Part shown: positions 1 through 7,474 of the stretch, one piece after another
How the letters are laid out: each line of letters starts with the position of its first letter
How positions within the stretch are numbered: position 1 is the stretch's first letter
Source of the DNA: an uncultured Bacteroidales bacterium
GTDB taxonomy: Bacteria > Bacteroidota > Bacteroidia > Bacteroidales > Paludibacteraceae
Reading direction: 5' to 3'
Length of the DNA stretch: 32,442 bases
Assembly: GCA_944321155.1 (NCBI GenBank)
Contig: CALUKG010000014.1
Coordinates: 1 to 32,442 of the forward strand
Program-made: the position numbers and the translations under genes
The notes under the pieces: model-generated
Seen by the model: only the letters and a program-made list of their open reading frames with translations
What the model was told of the DNA's origin: nothing
Databases searched by the model: none

Positions 1-37
1 GCATATAAAGTGATTGCATCCTATCCGCTTTATATGC
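1..37. repeat. Inverted repeat at window edge
   Basis: A perfect 10-bp inverted repeat, GCATATAAAG (1-10) and CTTTATATGC (28-37), is separated by 17 nt. It could be a hairpin or the end of an element that continues outside the window. There is no T-run directly after either arm, so it is not a convincing terminator. No gene can be assigned to bases 1-73. Confidence 0.35.
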
Positions 38-73
38 CATCTTGCTTTTGGGGGACATTTACTGAATATCCCT

Positions 74-108
74 AAAAAGGGAATGTCCTCACGGATAGTT
101 CCCTTTTT
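74..108 (-). terminator. Probable rho-independent terminator, possibly bidirectional
   Basis: AAAAAGGGAA (74-83) and TTCCCTTTTT (99-108) form a perfect 10-bp stem with a 15-nt loop. Because the arms are A- and T-tipped, the hairpin is followed by a T-run on both strands. It lies 20 nt past the stop of the minus-strand gene ending at 129, which it probably terminates. Confidence 0.6.
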
Positions 109-128
109 ATCTTTTAGGCATGAATTAA

Positions 129-632
129 TCATTCTTTTGCAATTCTCCGAAATTCAGCATTAGCCATACACATATTAGGACTAACCATAAATTCAATAAA
201 GCAGAAGTAATTGTACTTATCCGTTTGCCGTATAAAGAATAATTCATTTCCTCTGCTCTTTTCTTCATCCATGATATAACCTGCCGTTTGGTACTCATTT
301 ACCAAATATCGGGCATTTAAGTAGCGAACGCCACCTATCGAGACTTTCTCAACGCACCTTCCTGTATTATTCGTTTGAATCTTACAAGTTATCCAGCTGT
401 CTCCAAAGCCTACAATGAGATTTACAAGACTTTCTTCATCATACCCCAGAGAAATAAGCTCATCTGACGTAAGCACCCTAAAACCACGATTTGTGATATT
501 ATTCTCAGCCGATGATTTATTGAGCGTGAATAACTTTTCGGCAAACTTCGGAATAGGCTCTTCAATGACCTGAGAGAAAGCCACGATGTTAATACTGAAG
601 ATTAACATTAAGAAACAAAACACTTTTTTCAC
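129..632 (-). CDS. Secreted protein of unknown function
   Basis: This 167-residue protein is not one I recognise. Residues 1-20 look like a Sec signal peptide: MKK, a hydrophobic stretch, then AFS before Gln21. The mature protein should therefore be exported to the periplasm. The remainder is mixed polar and aromatic with no transmembrane segment, and contains three scattered cysteines (about residues 83, 93 and 154). The start codon is GTG at 630-632. It is preferred because it places the signal peptide exactly at the N-terminus, and no in-frame ATG precedes it. The gene stands alone: a terminator-like hairpin follows it, and an approximately 250-nt leader containing a nested inverted repeat precedes it. 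It could be a small binding or stress protein, but nothing in the sequence shows this. Confidence 0.6.
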   Translation of the reverse strand: MKKVFCFLMLIFSINIVAFSQVIEEPIPKFAEKLFTLNKSSAENNITNRGFRVLTSDELISLGYDEESLVNLIVGFGDSWITCKIQTNNTGRCVEKVSIGGVRYLNARYLVNEYQTAGYIMDEEKSRGNELFFIRQTDKYNYFCFIEFMVSPNMCMANAEFRRIAKE

Positions 633-735
633 AATGGCGAATTTTACAAGAATAACTCTGAGACAGCCATTCGGAGTTAATTAACAATGTTATAATTTAA
701 AGAAAGTGGACTGCCATCCTCACACTCTTGTAGGT

Positions 736-828
736 ATCGCCAAACACCCGGATATGCGCACGGATAGGTAGCCCACCGTATATGAGCTGTCTCCGTACCT
801 CGCATATCCTTTAATGAGAATTGGCGAT
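736..828 (-). other. Nested inverted-repeat element, possible structured RNA
   Basis: On the plus strand ATCGCCAA (736-743) pairs with TTGGCGAT (821-828). Inside it GGATATGCG (750-758) pairs with CGCATATCC (801-809). The apical part adds ACGGA (760-764) with TCCGT (792-796), or alternatively AGGTA (766-770) with TACCT (796-800). A TATCTTTG -7 element on the minus strand at 889-896 would start a transcript that includes this whole fold. It could be a small RNA, a structured 5' leader for the gene at 129-632, or a degenerate palindromic repeat. A 66-codon reading frame (720-920, minus) covers it but begins upstream of the putative promoter. Apart from this element, 633-949 contains only an imperfect direct repeat, with GGCGA-TTT-ACAAGAA at 636-652 and 823-838. 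Confidence 0.4.
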
Positions 829-888
829 TTCACAAGAAGTGAGGCACTTTCCTTATTATATTCCAAAACTTTGTCCCGAAAGACAATG

Positions 889-896
889 CAAAGATA
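889..896 (-). promoter_or_regulatory. Bacteroidetes -7 element
   Basis: Read on the minus strand this is TATCTTTG followed by C, a consensus TAnnTTTG box. No TTG is visible 19-20 nt upstream, so only half of the usual promoter is supported. It would drive the hairpin element at 736-828 and possibly the secreted-protein gene at 129-632. Confidence 0.4.
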
Positions 897-949
897 GTGA
901 GAAAATTCGTATTTCTGCATAGATATATTTAGTTTAAGCTGTTTTAAAG

Positions 950-1054
950 ATGAAAGAAGTTATCGTTACATGTTCATATTGCAGAACTAAAAACCACTTT
1001 TATCCTCCAAAAACTACTGAGATTCCTGATATTCAATGCATCAGCTGTGAATAA
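950..1054 (+). CDS. Small zinc-ribbon-like protein, 34 residues
   Basis: This short ORF runs from ATG at 950 to TAA at 1052-1054. It has two CxxC knuckles, CSYC at residues 8-11 and CISC at 30-33. They are separated by 18 residues containing FYPP, and the last coding residue is Glu34. This is the layout of a minimal zinc ribbon, such as phage Com-type or rubredoxin-like knuckles. Such proteins often bind nucleic acid or act as adaptors, but function cannot be read here. No consensus promoter or Shine-Dalgarno site is evident. Its last 22 bases overlap, on the opposite strand, the end of the frameshifted gene at 1033-1412. The regular placement of four cysteines is the only support. Confidence 0.4.
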   Translation: MKEVIVTCSYCRTKNHFYPPKTTEIPDIQCISCE

Positions 1055-1412
1055 TTATTCTTCCTATGATTTACAGCTATCTGATTCCCATCAATCGAGT
1101 AATGAGAAGGAAGACCAAATGAAGTACCGTCATAATATTGAAGAAGTTGAGTAACATATTCATTTAGTTCTTCTTTCCCTGCAAATTCCTCTTCGAAGAA
1201 ATTTGTTATCTCATTGTATCCATGTAGTTGTATTGATTTTTTATAATCCTTTTGTCCCTATAATCGGGATTAGCTTTCATTCTACTCCGTATCGCAATAT
1301 CATTGAATAGCTTACGAATACAAAGAATACCTAAACTTTCACCAAGTTTTGGAGACTTCTCCATAAATCGTCCTTTCAGAAGGTAAAGACGTAATGAATA
1401 TGAGAATAACAT
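1033..1412 (-). pseudogene. Frameshifted gene of unknown function
   Basis: Two minus-strand reading frames join into one plausible protein. Frame A starts at ATG 1412 (or at the internal MEKSPK about 16 codons later) and reads through KANPDYRDKRIIK. It then hits a stop at 1206-1208. Frame B is open from the same place and encodes EITNFFEEEFAGKEELNEY, then a region ending LPSHYSIDGNQIAV and NYSQLMH, with stop TGA at 1033-1035. The frames meet at a run of six T (plus strand, 1237-1242). One added base there would give a single product of about 126 residues. The cause could be a real mutation, a sequencing slip or ribosomal slippage, since A AAA AAT is in slippery register. I do not recognise the family. 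The protein looks soluble, and the second half is acidic. Confidence 0.45.
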
Positions 1413-1510
1413 CAGTCATTATAAATCAGACAAGCCTATTTGGGGTATTGTCGTAAATACTCACCTAACATTTAATGTCTTCCCATGTAAAATCAGAGAT
1501 GCAAGAAATA

Positions 1511-1568
1511 TGTTGACTGCCATGGTAATAAACAAAGAGTCTATTAGGAGGAACCATAGCAGTCAACA
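1511..1568. repeat. 16-bp inverted repeat downstream of the efflux operon
   Basis: TGTTGACTGCCATGGT (1511-1526) and ACCATAGCAGTCAACA (1553-1568) form a 16-bp stem with one mismatch, which is a G-T wobble in RNA. The loop is 26 nt. It lies about 135-190 nt past the stop of the outer-membrane factor gene and could stabilise or end that transcript, but no T-run follows. It could also be a small repeat element. The remaining non-coding stretch from 1413 to 1701 shows nothing else I can assign. Confidence 0.35.
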
Positions 1569-1701
1569 AACACAAATTAACTTTGTGAAGCAAAAAACAG
1601 ACCTATTGTGCAACACAAACAACCAAACACATTTACTACTCGGAAGCACACTAGTCAGTCTGTACCATAACACCATCCCTTTAGTTTATAAGAACAGAGA
1701 A

Positions 1702-3093
1702 TCATTGAATCCCACCTCCCAAAGCGTGATAAAGATTTACAACCCCTTGTATCTCATTGAAACGATCTTGTACTTCAGTCAGTTCTGCCTGCAAAAGATT
1801 CTGCTGGGCAATAAGCACTTCCAAATAATTGGTTGTACCATATTCCATGAGCAGCTCTGTGTCGTTCAAGGCAGAACGCAAAGATTGAATCTGCTGTTTG
1901 TCAAGAACCAGACGCTGCTGTGCCGTTTGCCATTGTGACAATGCATCATTGACCTCGACACCCGCATCAAGTATAGATTGCTGGAACAGCAAAAGCGCTT
2001 CTTCCTGCTGTGCCTTGCTGATTTTCAAACGCGCCATATTGGTGCCTCTGTTGAACAAAGGCTGTACCAGCGAAGCTACTGCATTCAGCAACCAACCACC
2101 AGGATTAACAATGACTCCGCCTCCACTATTGGTCCATCCAGCCAATCCACTGAGCGAGATTGACGGGTAGAAAGCCGAATATGCCTCGTTCGTTGCATAA
2201 AAGGCCTGCGCCAAGGCCCATTCCGCCTGCTGAACATCGGGACGATTGCGCAACAACTGTAAAGGAACTCCTGTAGAAATCTGAGCATCAAATACTTGTT
2301 CAGCTAATGAAGTGCGCATAATAGGTCCCGGTACATCTCCTAAAAGTGCACACAAAGAATTTTCAAGAGTTTGAATCTGCTGTTTCAATGTTAAAACAGA
2401 TGCCTCAACATTCAACTTATTCGCCTTTGCTTGTGCAATAGCCACTTGGTCAACAGTACCATATTCCTTCAGCATTTCAAGCGTATTCACATAGTCTGAC
2501 CAATTTTCAAGCGTTTGTTCGCTTACCCTCAATTGTTCGTCCAACATCAACAAAGAATAATAGCTATTGGCAATCGTTGCTATCAGTTGCGTGCGTACCG
2601 CTTGTGAATAAGCCTGCGTTTGCATGAGAGCAGCCTTTGCCCCTTTTTGTGCATTACGCAACTTGCCAAACAGGTCAATCTCCCAACTTGCCGAAGCAGC
2701 CAACGAATAAGTCATCGATGGCTCTACCCCATTGAATGAAGAAATTGCACCATCTGGTGTAAAAGACACGGAAGGCAAATAAGCCAATTTGGAAGCCGTC
2801 AATGTAGCTTCAGCCTCCTGTACCTTCAAATAGGCCACCCTTACATCCGTATTATTATCCAAACCTCTCTGAATCAAGCCTTGCAGCAGAGAATCCGTAA
2901 AAAGAACCTTCCAAGAAATTGAAGCCATGGAAGTAGAATCATCCGATAGAACCGGTTGACGGAAAATACTGTCACTCACCTGCACATCGGGGCGTTTATA
3001 CGAACTATAGATACGGCATCCGGCCAACAGCGGCATCAGTAACAAAAGGGCCAATATGTATTTTATCATTGATTTCATAAACAACATCTTCAT
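1702..3093 (-). CDS. RND efflux outer-membrane factor, TolC/OprM (NodT) family lipoprotein
   Basis: This 463-residue protein has the usual length of NodT-type outer-membrane factors. The N-terminus has a hydrophobic leader ending in the lipobox LAGC with Cys at residue 26. YKRPDV follows shortly after, as in OprM-type proteins. Two tandem outer-membrane-efflux repeats follow, rich in Ala/Gln/Leu helices, with the family hallmark RPDVQQAEWALAQAFYATN around residues 283-301. It forms the trimeric channel-tunnel of the pump encoded upstream. Its ATG overlaps the RND permease stop as ATGA (3090-3093), so the two are translationally coupled. In-frame ATGs at residues 6 and 9 could be the real start of the lipoprotein signal. 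Substrate cannot be deduced. Confidence 0.92.
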   Translation of the reverse strand: MKMLFMKSMIKYILALLLLMPLLAGCRIYSSYKRPDVQVSDSIFRQPVLSDDSTSMASISWKVLFTDSLLQGLIQRGLDNNTDVRVAYLKVQEAEATLTASKLAYLPSVSFTPDGAISSFNGVEPSMTYSLAASASWEIDLFGKLRNAQKGAKAALMQTQAYSQAVRTQLIATIANSYYSLLMLDEQLRVSEQTLENWSDYVNTLEMLKEYGTVDQVAIAQAKANKLNVEASVLTLKQQIQTLENSLCALLGDVPGPIMRTSLAEQVFDAQISTGVPLQLLRNRPDVQQAEWALAQAFYATNEAYSAFYPSISLSGLAGWTNSGGGVIVNPGGWLLNAVASLVQPLFNRGTNMARLKISKAQQEEALLLFQQSILDAGVEVNDALSQWQTAQQRLVLDKQQIQSLRSALNDTELLMEYGTTNYLEVLIAQQNLLQAELTEVQDRFNEIQGVVNLYHALGGGIQ

Positions 3094-6000
3094 CGCTTGT
3101 TCAACAAAGTCAAATCACGTTTAGGCATTACGCGCTCCTGTATTGTCTGGAACACTATGAACCAAACCGGCACCACAAACAATAAGGCAATTGTACCGAT
3201 AAGCATACCTCCCACTGTGCCCACACCCAAAGATATATTACCATTGGCACCTACACCTGTAGCAAACATCATTGGCAGCAGACCAAAAATCATGGTCAAG
3301 GATGTCATCAAAATAGGACGCAAACGCACCTTGGCTGCCGACATGGCAGCTTGGGCTATGCTCATGCCTTGCTTACGGCGCTCTGAAGCATATTCCGTCA
3401 AGAGGATGGCCGTTTTTGCCAACAGACCAATCAACATGATAAGTCCTGTCTGCATGTATATATTGTTTTCCAAGCCGAATATCTGGGCAAACAGGAAGCT
3501 ACCAGCCAATCCAAATGGCACAGAAAGAATCACTGCCAAAGGAATAAATATACTTTCATACAAGGCACAAAGAATCAGATAGATGAACACCACGCAAATG
3601 ATAAAGACCAGTGTTGCCGTATTTTCCGTTTCCGCCTCTTCGCGCGACATACCTCCAAACTCAAAACCATAACCGGCAGGAAGCACCTCACTTGCCACCT
3701 CACGTATAGCCTGAATAGCCTGACCGGAACTATAACCTTGTGCCGGCACACCATTGATGGCAATAGCCGAGAACAGGTTGAAGCGCGTGAGCGATTCAGC
3801 TCCATAGATACGTGTCAGCTTCAGGTATTGCCCAACTGGCGACATCTCTCCATCAGCATTGCGCACAAACATATTATTGAGCGACTCCGTGTTAAGACGG
3901 AACTCTGGCGCCGCCTGCACCATCACCCTATATAACTTGGAGAAACGGTTCATGTTGGAGGAATAACTACCACCGATATATCCAGAAAGAACACTCAGCA
4001 CATCAGCCGGAGAAACTCCATTCCGCTTACACAACGCAGCATCGACTTCCACCAGATATTGCGGATATTTCGTATCGAAAGATGTATAGGCTCTGGAAAT
4101 TTCAGGCCGTTCGTTCAAAGCCTCCACCATATTGTTCGTATAAGTCAGCAAGTCTTCTATGTTACCACCTTTCTGATCCTGCACATAGAGCTGGAATCCG
4201 TTACTAACACCATAGCCAGGAATCATCGGTTGGGCAAATGCCTGTATCTTAGCCCCTTTGATATGGTCAGTATATTGATAAATCTTTTCGATAATGGTAT
4301 TGACTTCATGTTCCTTGCCTTCACGTTCATCCCAAGGTTTGAGTCTGATGATATATTGTCCATTGGAGGAACCTTGTCCGTTGATAATACTATTTCCCGT
4401 AAGTTTGGAATAGATAAGTATCTCATCAATTCGTTTAATTGCCACTTCCACCTCATCCATGACTGTCTGCGTTTCATGCAAACTGCTTCCCGGAGGGGTC
4501 TGTACATTCATGAAAATGGTTCCCATATCCTCTTCCGGCACAAGACCTGTCTTAGTGGTTCTCATCAACAGAAACAAACCTACACAAGCCAATACCGTAA
4601 AGGCCACTCCCAACCAACGGCGTTTCATAAAGAAAAAGACACCCACTTTGTATTTGTTGACCAAACGATGGAATGCCACATCAAAAGCCACATGGAAACG
4701 GGACGAGAAAGACATCTTTCCATTACTGTCTGCACCTTGGTGGGGCGTCATGATGAGTGCACACAAGGCAGGGCTGAGCGTCAAAGCATTCAGCGCAGAA
4801 ATGGCCACTGCAACCGCCATTGTGAGTCCGAACTGCGTATAGAAAGTCCCCGTCGTACCACCAATGAAACACACGGGAATAAACACTGCCATGAAAACAA
4901 AGGTAGTAGAAATAAGCGCAGAAGTAATATTTCCCATGGCATCAATGGTGGCCAAATAAGGAGATTTGTATCCTTCATCAAATTTTGCCTGTACCGCCTC
5001 AACCACTACGATAGCATCATCGACAACCGTACCAATGACCAGCACCAAAGCAAAAAGCGTAAGCATGTTCAAGCTGAATCCTACAGCATAGAGGAAAGCA
5101 AAGGTACCTATAAGACTCACAATAATGGAAATGGCAGGAATAAACGTTGAGCGCATACTCTGCAAGAACACATATACCACCAGAACCACCAAAAGTATAG
5201 CTTCCAACAATGTTTTCACTACGTTTTTGATGGATGCGTCCAAGAAATCCTTTGAGCTCATCAAGTCAACGATTTCTACCCCCTTCGGAAGCGTCGGCTT
5301 GATAGCCTCCACCTCCTTATCGATCAACTTGATGATTTCATTGGCATTTGAACCAGAAGTCTGGGCAATCATACAGCTTGTTCCCGGCAAGCCATTTACT
5401 TCACCAATATACATATAACTAACCTCTCCCAGTTCAATCTTGGCCACATCCTTCAAACGTAGTACTTCACCTCCAGGGAGCGAGCGTATGACCAGATTTT
5501 CATAATCAACTTCTTCCTCATAGCGTCCCCTATACTTCAGTACGTATTCAAAAGTGTTCTCTGAGTTAGCGCCCAACGTTCCTGTAGGCGCCTCTATATT
5601 TTGTTCAGCCAAAACTGTAGAAATATCACTTGGTACAAGTCCATATTCCGCCATTTTATGCGGATCGAGCCATATACGCAAAGAATAATCACCCCCGAAA
5701 ACATTAATCTCACCAATACCAGGAATACGCGAGAGACGCGGCTCAATATTGATTTTCATGTAGTTGGTGAGAAATGCCTTGTCAAACGAGCCGTCAGGAC
5801 TATAAATTGCCAATGACTTAATGTTACTCGTCTGCCTTTTGCGCACTGTAATACCGGTCTTTGTCACCTCTGCCGGCAAAAGCCCCTGTGCCGTTGCTAT
5901 ACGGTTTTGTACATTGACCATCGCCATATCAGGGTCTGTGCCTTGCCGGAAATAGACCGTTATACTAGCTGACCCCGTATTGGTTGCCGTAGAGGTCATA

Positions 6001-6233
6001 TAAGCCATATTTTCCACACCATTGATAGCTTCTTCCAACGGCACTACCACACTTTTCATCACCGTTTCCGCATTGGCACCCGTATAAGTAGCTGAAACCC
6101 TAACGGTAGGCGGAGCAATCTCGGGAAACTGTTCTACAGGCAATTGTGTCAATCCAATCAAGCCTATGATGAGAATAATAACAGAAATTACCCCCGCAAA
6201 AATGGGTCTGTCTATAAATGTCTTTATCGTCAT
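3090..6233 (-). CDS. RND multidrug efflux permease, AcrB/HAE1 family
   Basis: This 1047-residue inner-membrane transporter has full family length. The N-terminus reads FIDRPIFAGVISVIILIIG, as in AcrB. The proton-relay acidic pair is present as VDDAIVVVEA (Asp405-Asp406) in TM4. The TM10 lysine is Lys940 in LLAKTAILLTEYA, at AcrB numbering. The porter-domain signature GLVPEEDMGT is present. It should export hydrophobic or amphiphilic compounds from the periplasm using proton motive force. It is encoded between the membrane-fusion protein (6-nt gap) and the outer-membrane factor (4-nt overlap), giving a complete tripartite operon. A large antisense reading frame at 4059-5150 is a shadow. Confidence 0.96.
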   Translation of the reverse strand: MTIKTFIDRPIFAGVISVIILIIGLIGLTQLPVEQFPEIAPPTVRVSATYTGANAETVMKSVVVPLEEAINGVENMAYMTSTATNTGSASITVYFRQGTDPDMAMVNVQNRIATAQGLLPAEVTKTGITVRKRQTSNIKSLAIYSPDGSFDKAFLTNYMKINIEPRLSRIPGIGEINVFGGDYSLRIWLDPHKMAEYGLVPSDISTVLAEQNIEAPTGTLGANSENTFEYVLKYRGRYEEEVDYENLVIRSLPGGEVLRLKDVAKIELGEVSYMYIGEVNGLPGTSCMIAQTSGSNANEIIKLIDKEVEAIKPTLPKGVEIVDLMSSKDFLDASIKNVVKTLLEAILLVVLVVYVFLQSMRSTFIPAISIIVSLIGTFAFLYAVGFSLNMLTLFALVLVIGTVVDDAIVVVEAVQAKFDEGYKSPYLATIDAMGNITSALISTTFVFMAVFIPVCFIGGTTGTFYTQFGLTMAVAVAISALNALTLSPALCALIMTPHQGADSNGKMSFSSRFHVAFDVAFHRLVNKYKVGVFFFMKRRWLGVAFTVLACVGLFLLMRTTKTGLVPEEDMGTIFMNVQTPPGSSLHETQTVMDEVEVAIKRIDEILIYSKLTGNSIINGQGSSNGQYIIRLKPWDEREGKEHEVNTIIEKIYQYTDHIKGAKIQAFAQPMIPGYGVSNGFQLYVQDQKGGNIEDLLTYTNNMVEALNERPEISRAYTSFDTKYPQYLVEVDAALCKRNGVSPADVLSVLSGYIGGSYSSNMNRFSKLYRVMVQAAPEFRLNTESLNNMFVRNADGEMSPVGQYLKLTRIYGAESLTRFNLFSAIAINGVPAQGYSSGQAIQAIREVASEVLPAGYGFEFGGMSREEAETENTATLVFIICVVFIYLILCALYESIFIPLAVILSVPFGLAGSFLFAQIFGLENNIYMQTGLIMLIGLLAKTAILLTEYASERRKQGMSIAQAAMSAAKVRLRPILMTSLTMIFGLLPMMFATGVGANGNISLGVGTVGGMLIGTIALLFVVPVWFIVFQTIQERVMPKRDLTLLNKR

Positions 6234-6239
6234 TGTCTC

Positions 6240-7334
6240 TTACTCCTGATTCGTTCTTACCCAAACACTATCTCTCAACAATCCAGCCCCTTCGGCTATC
6301 AAGGTATCGCCTATTTCCAATCCGGATTCCACAATGTAATCCTGACCATTATTCAGCTTGAAGACCTCAATTTCAGTAGATTGTGTATAACCGCCTATCA
6401 CTTTATAGACAAAGGTCTTGTTCTGAATTTCATACGTGGCTTCTTGCGGAATGATGATTACACCTTGACGATTGGTTGGTAAAATAACCGTACCATGTCC
6501 TCCATTTCTGAGCCATCCGTCAGGATTAGGAAAAACTGCCCTCAACACCACAGCACCCGTTGAAGCATCAACCGTTCCACTAATTGCATCAATGTGCCCT
6601 TTGTGCGGATAAACCTTTCCATTGCTAAGTTTGAATTCAACTGACGGCATTTCCTTCAAAGCCTTTTCCAGCGAGCCATACAATTGCATTAAATCAAGAA
6701 TCTGTGTTTCCGTGAGCGAAAAATAAGCGTAAATCTCACTATCATCAGCCACAGACACCAATGGCTCTGTAATCGTACTGCTCACCAAAGCCCCCGCCCT
6801 ATATGGAATCATGCTGGCCACACCATCGACCGGACTTTTAATCTCCGTATAAGACAAATCATTGCGTGCATTTATTTCCTGCGCCTTTGCTTGCGCCAAT
6901 TCAGCCTCTGCTTCCGCCAAGGAATTGAGTGCCGTCTGTAAATCAAAAAGCGAAACCACTTTTCTGTCATACAAAGCCTGCTTGCTCTCTGCTGTGAGTT
7001 TCACCGTTTCCAATTTGGCTTGTGCAGTCTTCACATTGGCCACAGCCGTTTCCAATGCTGCCTTATAAGGCACTTGGTCTATAACAAAGAGCAACTGTCC
7101 CCTTTTTACATGCGCTCCTTCGTTAATGCAAATGTCCGTAATGACTCCGCTCACTTGAGGCCTTATGTCCACATATTGTTTTCCGGCTATATTTGCTGTA
7201 TAATTAGAGTAGAGCACACAACTGGAAGTATCAATTACCAATGTGTTGTAATAGGATGCCTGTTTTTGCTGGTCAGCATTCTGGCATGCCACCAGCAACA
7301 CACAAGCACATAATGTTCCAATCAGTCTTTTCAT
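6240..7334 (-). CDS. RND efflux membrane-fusion (periplasmic adaptor) lipoprotein
   Basis: This 364-residue adaptor begins with a lipoprotein signal (lipobox LVAC, Cys17). It shows the HlyD/AcrA order of domains. A biotinyl-lipoyl half motif comes first (IRPQVSGVITDICINEGAHV, then KRGQLLFVID). An alpha-helical hairpin rich in Ala/Lys/Glu follows (about residues 85-145). The second lipoyl half is IKSPVDGVAS, and a beta-barrel with DASTGAVVLRAVFPNPDGWL comes last. It bridges the permease and the outer-membrane channel. As first gene of the operon it sits directly downstream of a TAGCTTTG promoter and of the direct-repeat operator shared with the divergent sensor kinase. Regulation by that two-component system is therefore likely, though inferred. 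Confidence 0.93.
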   Translation of the reverse strand: MKRLIGTLCACVLLVACQNADQQKQASYYNTLVIDTSSCVLYSNYTANIAGKQYVDIRPQVSGVITDICINEGAHVKRGQLLFVIDQVPYKAALETAVANVKTAQAKLETVKLTAESKQALYDRKVVSLFDLQTALNSLAEAEAELAQAKAQEINARNDLSYTEIKSPVDGVASMIPYRAGALVSSTITEPLVSVADDSEIYAYFSLTETQILDLMQLYGSLEKALKEMPSVEFKLSNGKVYPHKGHIDAISGTVDASTGAVVLRAVFPNPDGWLRNGGHGTVILPTNRQGVIIIPQEATYEIQNKTFVYKVIGGYTQSTEIEVFKLNNGQDYIVESGLEIGDTLIAEGAGLLRDSVWVRTNQE

Positions 7335-7357
7335 ACCTATTGCATATCATTTTTGTG

Positions 7358-7388
7358 CAAAGCTATGTAAAATGCGATTGCGTCCCAA
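7358..7388 (-). promoter_or_regulatory. Promoter of the efflux operon
   Basis: On the minus strand TTG (7388-7386), 20 nt, then TAGCTTTG (7365-7358) matches the Bacteroidetes TTTG-N19/20-TAnnTTTG pattern. The box ends 23 nt before the adaptor start codon. The direct-repeat operator begins only 2-3 bp upstream of the -33 element, an activator-like position. Confidence 0.65.
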
Positions 7389-7390
7389 CG

Positions 7391-7426
7391 AAGTGTTGAC
7401 CAACGACAGAAAAGCGTTGACCAATG
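7391..7426. promoter_or_regulatory. Direct-repeat operator, probable LytTR-regulator binding site
   Basis: AAGTGTTGACCAACG (7391-7405) and AAGCGTTGACCAATG (7412-7426) match at 13 of 15 positions, with a period of exactly 21 bp (two helical turns). LytTR-domain regulators generally bind pairs of direct repeats spaced like this. The site lies between the divergent efflux and sensor-kinase promoters, next to the efflux -33 element. Assignment to the neighbouring regulator is inference. Confidence 0.6.
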
Positions 7427-7440
7427 CAAAACACATTTTA

Positions 7441-7470
7441 TTGTCAAAACACTTTTATCCATTATTTTTG
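7441..7470 (+). promoter_or_regulatory. Promoter of the sensor kinase operon
   Basis: TTG (7441-7443), 19 nt, TATTTTTG (7463-7470) fits the Bacteroidetes consensus. The kinase ATG is at 7475, only 4 nt after the box, so transcription from here would give a leaderless or nearly leaderless mRNA. Confidence 0.55.
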
Positions 7471-7474
7471 CATT

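Noticed and set aside
720-920. 66-codon minus-strand reading frame (ending GCLAIPTRV) as a small protein
   Set aside because: Its ATG lies upstream of the only promoter-like box, and the region is dominated by nested inverted repeats. I kept the hairpin interpretation. The reading frame could still be real if it is conserved.
1510-1938. 142-codon plus-strand reading frame
   Set aside because: It runs antisense into the outer-membrane factor gene, and its first part covers a non-coding hairpin. It has no recognisable domain.
4059-5150. 363-codon plus-strand reading frame
   Set aside because: It is a long shadow antisense to the RND permease. The permease has all its motifs, and the antisense product is rich in His, Arg and Thr without a fold.
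7424-7474. Longer N-terminus for the sensor kinase
   Set aside because: The ATG at 7424 falls in the operator and upstream of the TATTTTTG box. The ATG at 7475 starts directly before the first membrane helix.
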